The notes below the pieces were generated by a model. The model worked only from the letters and a program-made list of their open reading frames with translations. It had not been told where the DNA came from and did no database searches. 48,578 nt of DNA from Thermostichus vulcanus str. 'Rupite' (GTDB taxonomy: Bacteria; Cyanobacteriota; Cyanobacteriia; Thermostichales; Thermostichaceae), in contig NZ_JAFIRA010000029.1 in NCBI RefSeq assembly GCF_022848905.1, positions 1 through 48,578 on the forward strand, in the 5' to 3' direction. The number at the start of each line of letters is the position of its first letter. Within the stretch, counting starts at the first letter, position 1. This document shows positions 35,935-43,860 of this stretch, piece after piece. Position numbers and translations under genes: made by a program.

Positions 35935-37868
35935 GAGGTAGCAGTCCGTTGGGGGTTGCCAGGGATCCCATTGTGTCCATTCAGGGTATGGGTGGAGTCG
36001 CTGGGATCCGCATCTGGCAGAAGCAAATCCCGGATCAGACGCGCTGCAGAACGTTGCAACCAGCGGGAGGCCAATTGACGGCCCAGTTGCTGCGCTTCCG
36101 GTTTGGTGGCCACCTTCGCCACGACCGGGACAAGCTGCATTGGTTGGAAAGCGGGGTTTCTACTCAACAGCTCCCACAGCCGTTGCAAATGCTCCATCGT
36201 ATCTGAGGTGGGCTGGGCCATGGATCCCGTCTGAGATCCTGGACTGGAGAAAATGACATCCACCAGGCGATCCCGCAGGAAAGCACCCCGTTCGGAAAAG
36301 ATGAAATCCAGCGCCTTTTCCAGGGATCCCTGTAGGTCGAACTCTTCGCTGTTGCTGGCATTGCGCAGCAGGTTTTCCAGGCGGTTCCAGCGAAATTGTC
36401 CTTGGTTAAACAGCAACTCCCGTAGGGAAACGCGCAGCTCTGGGGCTGGGTCGCTGAGCAGACGCTGGGCCACATAGGGATAGGCCACACTCAACACCTT
36501 AAAGTTGGGATCTAGACCGATGGCGATCCCCTCCAGCGTCAGCAAAGAGCGGATGATCAGGGCGTAGTAGGCGGGCACCCGGAAGGGAAAGTCATACATC
36601 ACCCCGGAGAGCTTATCCGTTATGCTTTTGAAGTTCATTTGGGCCACAGAGCTACCCATCGCTTCGGCAAAGACAGCCTCTAGAGCGGGAATGATTGGGG
36701 TTAGATCGGTATCTGGGCTGAGGAATTCCAAATCCACGTAGTCTTGAGCCAGGGCAGCAAAATCCCGGTTCACCAAATGCACGATGGCCTTGATCAGGCC
36801 GTAGCGCTGATGAGGTTGAATGGTGCTCATCATGCCGAAATCGATATAGGCCAGCCGCCCATCCGCCATCGCCAAGAGGTTGCCGGGGTGGGGATCGGCG
36901 TGGAAAAAGCCGTTTTCCAGCAGCTGTTTGAGGGAGCAATTCACCCCAATCTCGATCAGGTGTCGTCCATCCAAGCCAGCGGCAGTGATCTTGTCCAATT
37001 GAGTCAGCTTGGTGCCATCGATCCACTCCATTGTCAGCACCTTGGTACGGGTGTACTCCCAGTAGATTTTCGGGGCGTAGATAGAAGGATGGCGATAAAG
37101 CTGGAGAAAGCGCTCGGCATTGCGTCCCTCTTGGGTATAGTCCATCTCTTCGTACAGCCGTGTAGCAAACTCCTCCACAATGCCGACCAAATCGCTACGG
37201 ATGCGGCGGAAGGTTTGCTTGGCCCAGATGGCCAGCCCGCGAATGATGTACATGTCCAGGGAGATGCGCCCGATCAAATCCGGGCGTTGTACCTTTACTG
37301 CAACTTTCTCTCCCGTGTGCAAATAGGCTTGGTAAACCTGCCCCAAGCTGGCGGCAGCAATTGGGTTGGGGGTGATCTCGCGGTAGATTTTGTCTAGAGG
37401 TTGACCAACTTCCGACTCGATTAAGTCAAAGGCAATCTTGTTGTCAAAGGGGGGCAATTCATCCTGGAGTTTGGCCAGTTCCTCCAAAAACAAAGGCGAA
37501 ACCAAATCAGGACGGGTGGAGAGGGCTTGGCCAATTTTGATCGCCGTTGGCCCCAATTCCGTGAGAATTTCCCGCAGTCGGGCCGCATGTTGGGGACGAT
37601 TCTTGAGTTCTACCCCTCGCCAGCGATCCCAGAACACCCAAGCCAGCAGGCCTAAAAAGGGGCTGACCAACTGAAACAAGCGTCGTAGCACCAGATCCCA
37701 GCGGCCCCGATACTGTTTGGCCAGTTGCTCCGGGTCGTAACGCAGGGCTGGCTCCGAAACTACAGGCTGGCTGCGGGATCCCGGCGGGGTGGATGAAGCC
37801 CCAGAACCTGTCGCTGCAGAGACAAAGCTGTGTTGTGTCGCAATTGATGTTGACGGTGTTGCGCCCAT
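35913..37868 (-). CDS. AarF/ABC1/UbiB-family atypical kinase
   Basis: The 651-residue protein carries all landmarks of the UbiB/ABC1 family: the K-I-G-Q-A-L-S-T-R-P-D-L motif, the alanine-rich loop A-A-A-S-L-G-Q-V-Y, V-A-V-K-V-Q-R-P-D-L, and the catalytic H-A-D-P-H-P-G-N-L and I-D-F-G-M-M. These proteins bind ATP and support ubiquinone, plastoquinone or tocopherol metabolism, in plants at plastoglobules and thylakoids. The C-terminal 150 residues are weakly conserved and contain a helical tail. The ATG at 37868 is the start. Cyanobacteria carry several paralogs, so the exact role is open. Confidence 0.92.
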   Translation of the reverse strand: MGATPSTSIATQHSFVSAATGSGASSTPPGSRSQPVVSEPALRYDPEQLAKQYRGRWDLVLRRLFQLVSPFLGLLAWVFWDRWRGVELKNRPQHAARLREILTELGPTAIKIGQALSTRPDLVSPLFLEELAKLQDELPPFDNKIAFDLIESEVGQPLDKIYREITPNPIAAASLGQVYQAYLHTGEKVAVKVQRPDLIGRISLDMYIIRGLAIWAKQTFRRIRSDLVGIVEEFATRLYEEMDYTQEGRNAERFLQLYRHPSIYAPKIYWEYTRTKVLTMEWIDGTKLTQLDKITAAGLDGRHLIEIGVNCSLKQLLENGFFHADPHPGNLLAMADGRLAYIDFGMMSTIQPHQRYGLIKAIVHLVNRDFAALAQDYVDLEFLSPDTDLTPIIPALEAVFAEAMGSSVAQMNFKSITDKLSGVMYDFPFRVPAYYALIIRSLLTLEGIAIGLDPNFKVLSVAYPYVAQRLLSDPAPELRVSLRELLFNQGQFRWNRLENLLRNASNSEEFDLQGSLEKALDFIFSERGAFLRDRLVDVIFSSPGSQTGSMAQPTSDTMEHLQRLWELLSRNPAFQPMQLVPVVAKVATKPEAQQLGRQLASRWLQRSAARLIRDLLLPDADPSDSTHTLNGHNGIPGNPQRTATSRLPLSA

Positions 37869-38092
37869 AAAAGCCCCAACGGATCCCGTAACACATCTTA
37901 ACTTGCCACCTCAGGCAAGCGCCTCCGCAGGGTTAGGGTAGGCTCACTCCATCTGGCTGAGGGAATCATGCCAAGGGATCATCACCCGCTCCAATAGGTT
38001 CACCAGGGTTGGGAGAAATCCAATCGTTGGGATCCTACCTGGGGCCACTTTTGGGATCCCCCTAGAATGGGAAAATTGCAACGCCTGTCTTT

Positions 38093-38968
38093 GTGTCTGG
38101 ATCCCTCCTTCTCCCACCCCCTCAGGATTCAACTCGGTTTGAAGTCCTCAAAGCTCGCCACCTGTTGTTGGCTTTTTTGCTGATCAATCTGATGGTGGGT
38201 TTGGGGGTGGTGCTGCTGGCCAGGGTCTTAAGTTTGCAGGCGGACGATCCGCTGCTGGCCTACGTCGTTTATAGTCTCACCTTCATCTTCACCTGTGGTT
38301 GGAGCTGGCAGCGGGGGCGACAGGCGAATTTGCGGATGGGGCAACTGTGGGGAAACTGGCGGGCTCCGGTTCCCTGGGGATCCCTGCTGCGGGTGGTACT
38401 GGCTTTGGTGATGCTCTCCATGGGCACAACCCTGTTGATGCTTTACTTGGTGTCCCTACCCTCACCGGAGCTGGCGGAGTCGATGCTGCATTCACTGGGG
38501 GAAGATGCCAGTGGAACGGCTTGGCCGCCAGTGTATCAGGGATTGCGCTGGCTCTCGATTGTAGCGGTGGCGCCGGTAACTGAAGAATGGCTGTTTCGCG
38601 GCATTTTGCTGCACCGTTGGGGCCTCAAGTGGGGGATCCCCAAGGGTCTATTGGCGTCTTCCGTTTTGTTCGGGCTGTTGCATCCCAACCCGATCGGGCT
38701 GACGGTATTTGGCTTGGTGATGGGCTTGTTTTATTTGCAGACCCGCTCCTTGACTTTGCCCATCCTGGCCCATGTCTTGAACAATATCCTGGCTTTAACG
38801 CTGGGATCCCTGGGGGGAGAAGGGGCTGAGCCAAGCAACCCCATTGGCATTTTTTACCTGTACTACGGCCTGTTCTGTCTGATTTTGGCTGGACTGATTT
38901 TGGTGCCCTTTATCCGGTTTCATTGGCCAGGACGCGGCGCTCAGCTGCCCTATTTTCTCAACGGCTGA
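38093..38968 (+). CDS. CPBP intramembrane metalloprotease
   Basis: The 291-residue membrane protein has the three CPBP (Abi/CAAX protease) motifs: T-E-E-W-L-F-R-G (EExxxR), F-G-L-L-H-P-N (FxxxH) and H-V-L-N-N (HxxxN). About seven or eight membrane helices are visible. The family cleaves membrane-bound or prenylated substrates, and some members protect against bacteriocins; the substrate here is unknown. Start is GTG 38093; there is no ATG nearby. Confidence 0.9.
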   Translation: MSGSLLLPPPQDSTRFEVLKARHLLLAFLLINLMVGLGVVLLARVLSLQADDPLLAYVVYSLTFIFTCGWSWQRGRQANLRMGQLWGNWRAPVPWGSLLRVVLALVMLSMGTTLLMLYLVSLPSPELAESMLHSLGEDASGTAWPPVYQGLRWLSIVAVAPVTEEWLFRGILLHRWGLKWGIPKGLLASSVLFGLLHPNPIGLTVFGLVMGLFYLQTRSLTLPILAHVLNNILALTLGSLGGEGAEPSNPIGIFYLYYGLFCLILAGLILVPFIRFHWPGRGAQLPYFLNG

Positions 38969-39040
38969 ATACAGCTCTTGCGCGGGTTTCTGACCGAAAA
39001 ATCGGGGAGCGTGAGGGGTGCGACACAAGCCCCCTGCCTT

Positions 39041-39064
39041 GTTGCTACGCAACGCTTACGCGAC
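39041..39064. repeat. Composite short repeat with GTTGC-TAC-GCAAC hairpin
   Basis: Hairpin at 39041-39053 followed by GCTTACGCGAC. On the reverse strand it reads GTCGCGTAAGC and then the hairpin, closely matching the copies at 8562-8590 and 41258-41280. Confidence 0.7.
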
Positions 39065-39284
39065 TAGGCACGGGGAGAATGTCAAAACAGTCAACAATAC
39101 TTGTGTCCTTACTTGTGTCCTTGAACTTCAAGGTTGAGGATCTGCGGGGTATGTATGCGGTGTTCCTTCCGGAGCAGGTGGCTGTTAGCCCGGAAGCGGA
39201 TCCTTAATTTCCCCCACCCGGCGCTGTAAAACACCCTCCCGTAAACGAGACCTGCTGCCCTCAGAGACAGCTTCCTGTTTGACC

Positions 39285-39326
39285 GTAAAATATATTGAAA
39301 AATATATTGATATATGGTTATATACT
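39285..39326 (+). promoter_or_regulatory. AT-rich promoter and dyad operator of petC-sqr
   Basis: TTGAAA (39295-39300), a 17-base spacer and TTATAT (39318-39323) form a plausible sigma-70 promoter. Within the spacer, ATATAT-TG-ATATAT is a near-perfect dyad, and AATATATT occurs twice. AT-rich dyads of this sort are typical operators for ArsR/SmtB-type repressors, including sulfide-responsive ones. No such regulator gene is in the window, so this is inference. Confidence 0.45.
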
Positions 39327-39390
39327 TGATAAAGTGAATTTATGACAAGATCTTCGGTTTTTCCTCACCCTGGCTTCTGGGAGGTGGTCT

Positions 39391-39927
39391 ATGGATTCAG
39401 CCCTCGTTCCTTTTGAAGGGCCTTCGCTGCCTCGTCGCCGTCTGCTGAACTTCTTAGCCGGTTCGACGCTGGCGGTAGTGACGGGATCCACTCTGTATCC
39501 GCTGGCCCGTTACCTGACTCCACCGCAGGAGGGATCCGCGGATGGCGCCGGGGTGGCCAAAGATAAGCTTGGACATCCCATTCCAGCGGCACAACTTTTG
39601 GCAGAACCGCCGGGGACTCGCGCTCTGGTGGCGGGGCTGGCAGGGGAGCCCACTTATCTCACGGTGACCGAAACGGGATCGTTGGATCCGATGGGCATTG
39701 TCGATAACTGCACCCACCTGGGATGTACCTTTCCCTGGAACCCGAACACGCAGGAATTTCAATGTCCCTGTCATGGATCCCGCTATGCGGCTGACGGATC
39801 GGTGCTCCGTGGCCCTGCCCCCCTGCCCTTGAAATTAACCCGTGTCGAGGTCAGGGATGGGCTGATTTGGTTGTCTCCTTGGTTGGATCTGGATCCGCGT
39901 ACTGGCAAGCAACCGTGGTGGGTATAA
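39391..39927 (+). CDS. petC: Cytochrome b6f Rieske iron-sulfur protein (PetC-type)
   Basis: The 178-residue protein has an N-terminal P-R-R-R-L-L-N-F-L-A-G segment and one membrane helix (about 17-42), as in thylakoid-targeted Rieske proteins. The 2Fe-2S ligands are in C-T-H-L-G-C (107-112) and C-P-C-H-G-S (125-130). The end R-T-G-K-Q-P-W-W-V matches PetC. It passes electrons from plastoquinol to cytochrome f. Unlike the main petC, it is not joined to petA; instead an SQR gene follows 12 bases later. It therefore looks like a secondary isoform (PetC2-like), though I cannot exclude that it is the only copy. Confidence 0.9.
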   Translation: MDSALVPFEGPSLPRRRLLNFLAGSTLAVVTGSTLYPLARYLTPPQEGSADGAGVAKDKLGHPIPAAQLLAEPPGTRALVAGLAGEPTYLTVTETGSLDPMGIVDNCTHLGCTFPWNPNTQEFQCPCHGSRYAADGSVLRGPAPLPLKLTRVEVRDGLIWLSPWLDLDPRTGKQPWWV

Positions 39928-39939
39928 GGAGCGTTTCCC

Positions 39940-41244
39940 ATGGCTCATGTGATCGTCATTGGCGCAGGGTTGGGAGGCTTACCCACTGCCTATGAATTGC
40001 GGCATCGCTTACCCCAGGGATCCCATCAGGTGACCCTCATTTCCAATACCCCCACGTTTACCTTTATTCCCGCCCTCCCTTGGGTGGCTTTGGGTCTCAA
40101 GTCCCTGGCGGATATTCAGGTGCATTTGCCCCAACGAGTCGAAAAAAGGGGGATCCGCTTCGTTAAGGGGGCCGTGACCGATTTGCAACCCCAGGCACAC
40201 ACCCTTAGGGTGAATGGCGAGTCTCTTAGCTACGACTACTTGGTGGTGGCCACCGGGGCGGACTTGGCCTTGGAGGCTGTTCCTGGCTTAGGGCCGGAGC
40301 AGGGGTTTACCCAATCGGTGTGTACTCCTCACCATGCCCACTGGGCCCAAAGGGCTTGGGCAGACTTTCTCCAGCAACCAGGGCCTTTGGTGGTAGGAGC
40401 GGTGCCGGGAGCCAGTTGTTTTGGCCCGGCCTATGAATTTGCGCTGCTGGCGGATTGGCAATTGCGCCAGAAAGGGCTGCGGGATCAGGTGCCAATTACC
40501 TTTATCACCCCTGAACCTTACGCTGGGCATTTGGGCATTGGGGGCATGGCCCATTCCGCAGCATTGGTCAGCCGGTTGATGGCCCAGCGGCAGATCACGG
40601 TTTTGGAGAATACCGCCATCGCTCGCATCGAAAAGAATCATCTTTATTTGAACCACGGGGAAGGGATCCCCTTTGCCTACGCCATGCTTCTGCCACCCTT
40701 TCGGGGGGCTCCATTCCTGCGAGAAACCCCAGGTTTGACCGATCCACAGGGCTTTCTGCCCGTGACTCCCACCTACCAGCATCCTGACTTTGACACCCTC
40801 TACAGTGTGGGGGTTGTCTCCCAATTGGCGCCTCCTGAGAAGACTCCTTTGCCCGTGGGGGTACCCAAAACCGGCCAAATGACTGAGGCAATGGGGATTG
40901 CAGTGGCCCACAACATTGCTCTGCGCTTGGGAGTGCTGCAAGGGGATCCGGTGGCCCCGACGCTTGAGGCCATCTGCTTTGCCGACTTTGGAGATACGGG
41001 CATTCTCTTTTTGGCGGATCCCGTATTACCCGTGCCGGAACTGGGGCACCGCCGCCGCGCCATTGCCCTGCAGGGGCCTTGGGTCAGTTGGATGAAAACA
41101 GCCTTTGAGCAGTATTTTTTGGCCAAGATGCGCTGGGGGTGGGCGGTCCCCTGGTTTGAGCGGCTCAGCCTGCGGGGGGTGGGATTATCGCTGGTGGAAC
41201 CTCTCCCCAAGCCGGTGGGCGGTTTAACCTCCCCAGGAGTTTGA
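39940..41244 (+). CDS. sqr: Sulfide:quinone oxidoreductase-like flavoprotein
   Basis: A 434-residue FAD protein with the dinucleotide fold V-I-V-I-G-A-G-L-G-G-L-P at residues 4-15 and the second block V-V-A-T-G-A-D at 102-108. Three cysteines lie at 128, 160 and 346; the spacing matches the three redox cysteines of bacterial SQR. The segment G-A-S-C-F-G-P-A-Y-E-F and the later E-P-Y-A-G-H-L-G-I-G-G are typical of the family. SQR oxidises sulfide to polysulfide or sulfur and reduces quinone at the membrane. The C-terminal half ends in an amphipathic region that could bind the membrane. The ATG at 39940 follows AAGGAGC. Co-transcription with petC suggests electrons go to plastoquinone. Some relatives are NADH dehydrogenase type 2, but the cysteines argue for SQR. 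Confidence 0.87.
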   Translation: MAHVIVIGAGLGGLPTAYELRHRLPQGSHQVTLISNTPTFTFIPALPWVALGLKSLADIQVHLPQRVEKRGIRFVKGAVTDLQPQAHTLRVNGESLSYDYLVVATGADLALEAVPGLGPEQGFTQSVCTPHHAHWAQRAWADFLQQPGPLVVGAVPGASCFGPAYEFALLADWQLRQKGLRDQVPITFITPEPYAGHLGIGGMAHSAALVSRLMAQRQITVLENTAIARIEKNHLYLNHGEGIPFAYAMLLPPFRGAPFLRETPGLTDPQGFLPVTPTYQHPDFDTLYSVGVVSQLAPPEKTPLPVGVPKTGQMTEAMGIAVAHNIALRLGVLQGDPVAPTLEAICFADFGDTGILFLADPVLPVPELGHRRRAIALQGPWVSWMKTAFEQYFLAKMRWGWAVPWFERLSLRGVGLSLVEPLPKPVGGLTSPGV

Positions 41245-41257
41245 ACACCAGTCTCCA

Positions 41258-41280
41258 GTCGCGTAGCGTTGCGTAGCAAC
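41258..41280. repeat. Composite short repeat between sqr and hlyD-like gene
   Basis: GTCGCGTAGC followed by the hairpin GTTGC-GTA-GCAAC (41268-41280), in the opposite orientation to the copies at 8562 and 39041. It begins 14 bases after the sqr stop codon. Confidence 0.7.
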
Positions 41281-41327
41281 AGCAACTTTAAGCTCTTCTA
41301 AGCTCTTCTCGATTCTTCCTTCATCCC

Positions 41328-42665
41328 ATGAAAACGCAAATTGGTGTACGTCGGCAGCCAACCACCTCAGGCTGGAATTGGGGCAGGGTGGGGTTCGCAC
41401 TGTTGCTCCTCTCGGTGGGTGGGGTCGGCGGATGGGTACTGGGATCCCGAACCCAATCGGCTCGGACAGGGGTGGTTCCCGACGCTGCTGTTCAAGAAGG
41501 TGTGCCCCTTCCCTTCAAGACCGTGGCAGTTAACCCGCAATCGGTCAGTAGCGAGCGGATCCTGGTGGGCAGCTTGGAAGCGGTGGAGAGTGTCAGCCTC
41601 AGCAGCCGCATTGTCGGTCGAATTCTGGAGTTTCCGGTTCAAGAGGGCCAGCGGGTTGCGGCCGGATCCCTGATTGCCCGTTTGGATGTGAGTGATGTCC
41701 AAGCGGCTTGGCAACAAGCCCAGGCCCAACGACAACAAGCCGAGGCGCAACTGCAACAGGCTCAAGCCAATCGGATTGCCGCCCAAGCTGGACTCAAGGT
41801 GGCGGAAGCGCTGCTTCACCAAACACAGGCCCAAAAGCAAGAAGCAGAAGCGGAACTGAGCGAGGCACAACTCCACCAACAGCGGATGCAAGGGTTACAA
41901 GCCGAAGGGGCGATCACGCAGGCCCAGTTGGATCAAGCCAGTACGCGGGTGGCCGTGATTCTGGCCCGCATTGCCCAAATCGAGGCAGGGATCCAGCAGG
42001 CAGAACAAGGGATTGCCCAAGCCCAAGCCCAAATGGCCCAAGCAGAAAGTGGGATCCCCCAGGCTCAAGCAGCCATTGCCCAGGCCCAAGCTGTGATCGA
42101 CCAAAGCCAAGCCAATTTGGAGTATGGACGCCTTTTGGCGCCCTTCGATGGGGTGATCACCCGCAAGTATGCAGAGGTGGGATCCCTGGCTGGGCCGGCT
42201 CAGCCCCTGGTTCATTTGGAGAGTACCGAGCGGTTGCGATTTTCTGTAACGGTGCCTGAATCTCAGGTATCTCAGATTCAGGTGGGACAGTCGGTACCCA
42301 TTGCTTTCGATAGCCTGAATCAGACCGTGGAGGGAACGATTCAGCAGATCATCCCCAGTGCGGATCCAGTCGCCAGAACTGTGGTGGTGAAAGTAGACGT
42401 GCCAGCCCTAACAGGAGGGATCCCGGGATTGCTGGGGCGACTGACTGTGTTGGGGCCAACCCGACAAGCCCTACTCATCCCACAGGAGAGTGTGGTGGAA
42501 CAGTTTGGGATCACTGGAGTGTATCGGTGGGTGGCAGGAAAGGCCGTTTTTACTCCCGTTGTGATTGGATCCCGCTATGGAAATCGGGTGGAAATTCACG
42601 CAGGGATCCAGCCGGGAGAACAGGTGATTCAGGACGCGACCGCTGTTCAGATAGGATCCCTGTGA
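41328..42665 (+). CDS. HlyD/RND-type membrane fusion (periplasmic adaptor) protein
   Basis: The 445-residue protein has a membrane anchor at about 20-40 and an N-terminal lipoyl-like half (R-I-V-G-R-I-L-E-F-P-V-Q-E-G-Q-R-V). A very long Gln/Ala-rich coiled-coil hairpin (about 125-265) leads to the second lipoyl half (G-V-I-T-R-K-Y-A-E-V-G-S-L-A-G-P) and a beta-barrel region. Such proteins link an inner-membrane pump to an outer-membrane channel. No RND or ABC pump gene is in the window next to it, so its partner is encoded elsewhere. ATG 41328 is the start. Confidence 0.9.
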   Translation: MKTQIGVRRQPTTSGWNWGRVGFALLLLSVGGVGGWVLGSRTQSARTGVVPDAAVQEGVPLPFKTVAVNPQSVSSERILVGSLEAVESVSLSSRIVGRILEFPVQEGQRVAAGSLIARLDVSDVQAAWQQAQAQRQQAEAQLQQAQANRIAAQAGLKVAEALLHQTQAQKQEAEAELSEAQLHQQRMQGLQAEGAITQAQLDQASTRVAVILARIAQIEAGIQQAEQGIAQAQAQMAQAESGIPQAQAAIAQAQAVIDQSQANLEYGRLLAPFDGVITRKYAEVGSLAGPAQPLVHLESTERLRFSVTVPESQVSQIQVGQSVPIAFDSLNQTVEGTIQQIIPSADPVARTVVVKVDVPALTGGIPGLLGRLTVLGPTRQALLIPQESVVEQFGITGVYRWVAGKAVFTPVVIGSRYGNRVEIHAGIQPGEQVIQDATAVQIGSL

Positions 42666-42817
42666 GGGGTGCATAAACCCGTTAGACCCGTCTTATTGAG
42701 GTTTTGACAACATTCCCCAGATTTTCACAAAGGCAGGCTAGGGTAAAAAGGTCTGGCTAGAAGGCTGTTTTTTCACCCCAATCCAGTTGTCCAGTCTCGA
42801 TAGTGGAGGGTCTGATC

Positions 42818-43186
42818 ATGAGCTTAATCGGCAACATTATCTGGCTGATCTTCGGAGGCTTTCTGACGGCACTGGGCTATATCTTGGGGGGACTCAGTCT
42901 CTGCCTGACGATCATCGGCATTCCCTTTGGCTGGCAGAGTATCAAGCTGGGATTTGCGGTACTCACACCCTTCGGTCGAGAGGTGGTGGAGTATCCCGAT
43001 GCCAATAGCCCGCTGCTGCTGATTTTTAACGTGATCTGGCTGTTGCTGTTCGGTTGGCCCTTGGTGCTGAACCATCTGTTTTGGGCCCTGATTTTGGCGG
43101 TCACTATCATCGGGATCCCGTTTGCCAAGCAGCATATGAAGTTGATCATTCTGTCGTTGTTGCCCTTTGGCCGCGATCTGCGCTGA
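42818..43186 (+). CDS. YccF-domain membrane protein
   Basis: ATG 42818 follows GTGGAGGG, giving 122 residues. Two YccF units are visible, each with a hydrophobic helix pair: L-I-G-N-I-I-W-L-I-F-G-G-F-L and I-I-G-I-P-F-G-W-Q-S-I-K-L-G, then L-L-I-F-N-V-I-W-L-L-L-F-G-W-P and I-I-G-I-P-F-A-K-Q-H-M-K-L. The family is inner-membrane and has no defined function. The second unit ends in P-F-G-R-D-L-R. Confidence 0.87.
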   Translation: MSLIGNIIWLIFGGFLTALGYILGGLSLCLTIIGIPFGWQSIKLGFAVLTPFGREVVEYPDANSPLLLIFNVIWLLLFGWPLVLNHLFWALILAVTIIGIPFAKQHMKLIILSLLPFGRDLR

Positions 43187-43294
43187 GGGATTGTGTGGAC
43201 TTGTTTGTGGATTTGTTGAAGGGTGTTTCTGAAATATTCAATCTGCTCGAACTTCCCTGGCAAAACTGCAAGAATGGGACTTATACGAGTTGAC

Positions 43295-43310
43295 TGTGAT
43301 TTGGATCACG
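43295..43310. promoter_or_regulatory. Candidate Crp-family (SyCrp1-type) binding site
   Basis: TGTGA-TTTGGA-TCACG matches the Crp half-site rule TGTGA-N6-TCACA at nine of ten key positions. It lies about 90 bases upstream of the small secreted-peptide gene and overlaps a TTGACT (43290-43295) that could act as a -35 element. Confidence 0.45.
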
Positions 43311-43401
43311 CTTGGCTAGGGGATCCCATCACAGACGGGTTGAGCGGGAAACGAGAGACTAAACCCATTGCAGAACTGTTGCAGAACTAAGGAGGAAGGC
43401 C

Positions 43402-43542
43402 ATGCGTATCATTTGGATCGCGGTGGTGGCCAGTGTTTTGGGGCTGTTGGCGGTGATGCCGTTTGCCCAATCGGATCCCCAGGAAGAATGGCTGCACGGA
43501 GAACAGTGTGCCACAGATGGGCCGGTTATTTGTCTGGAGTGA
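43402..43542 (+). CDS. Small secreted peptide, 46 residues
   Basis: A short gene with a very good ribosome-binding site, AAGGAGG, ending six bases before ATG 43402. The peptide begins M-R-I-I-W-I-A-V-V-A-S-V-L-G-L-L-A-V-M-P-F-A-Q, a typical signal peptide that would be cut after A22. The mature part of about 24 residues is acidic and has two cysteines (36 and 44) that could form one disulfide: H-G-E-Q-C and V-I-C-L-E. No homolog is recalled. A direct repeat TTGCAGAACT (43368-43377 and 43379-43388) and a Crp-like site lie upstream. Confidence 0.65.
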   Translation: MRIIWIAVVASVLGLLAVMPFAQSDPQEEWLHGEQCATDGPVICLE

Positions 43543-43563
43543 ATCCTGATCCAGAGATGGGGT

Positions 43564-43860
43564 TTACTGCGAGCGCAACCATTGGGTGAGCAATACTTCG
43601 ATGAGTTCCGAGAGATCTTGATCCGCTTCCAACAGGATTCGCTTCACGGCTCGGTGGGTGTCTTTGGGAATATAGGCCGTGAGTTTGACGTACTCAGAGC
43701 TGCTGGGCTTGGGGGGGCGAAGGTTTTCGGTGGCCTCCGGTGGTTCGGGGGCAAGCGTGGTGTCGGGAATTTTGTAGGCTTGGGCGCTTAACTTTTTCGG
43801 GGCAGGACGGGATGGGATCCCTTCCGGTTGCATAGCCAAGAGGCGCTCAAACTTGCTCAT
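43564..43860 (-). CDS. Small ribbon-helix-helix-type partner of ParA
   Basis: The 98-residue protein has a proline-rich, disordered first half and a C-terminal part V-K-L-T-A-Y-I-P-K-D-T-H-R-A-V-K-R-I-L-L-E-A-D-Q-D-L-S-E-L-I-E-V-L-L typed here as motifs: a beta strand followed by two helices, as in CopG/ParG-type DNA-binding dimers. Its ATG overlaps the ParA stop codon by ATGA, so it is translated in step with ParA. It probably binds a centromere-like or operator site, or regulates ParA. No clear repeat array was found nearby. Confidence 0.7.
   Translation of the reverse strand: MSKFERLLAMQPEGIPSRPAPKKLSAQAYKIPDTTLAPEPPEATENLRPPKPSSSEYVKLTAYIPKDTHRAVKRILLEADQDLSELIEVLLTQWLRSQ

Larger units (their letters stand above)
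38969..39390. other. Region upstream of petC with short repeat and AT-rich promoter
   Basis: About 420 bases. It holds the dispersed repeat at 39041 and a strongly AT-rich block at 39285-39345 whose base composition contrasts with all else nearby. A frame of about 40 codons at 39079-39207 is not called, since it lacks a ribosome-binding site and family likeness. Confidence 0.5.

Noticed and set aside
38923-39207. Open frame of 94 codons downstream of the CPBP gene
   Set aside because: Starts inside the protease gene and runs through a dispersed repeat; no translation signal.
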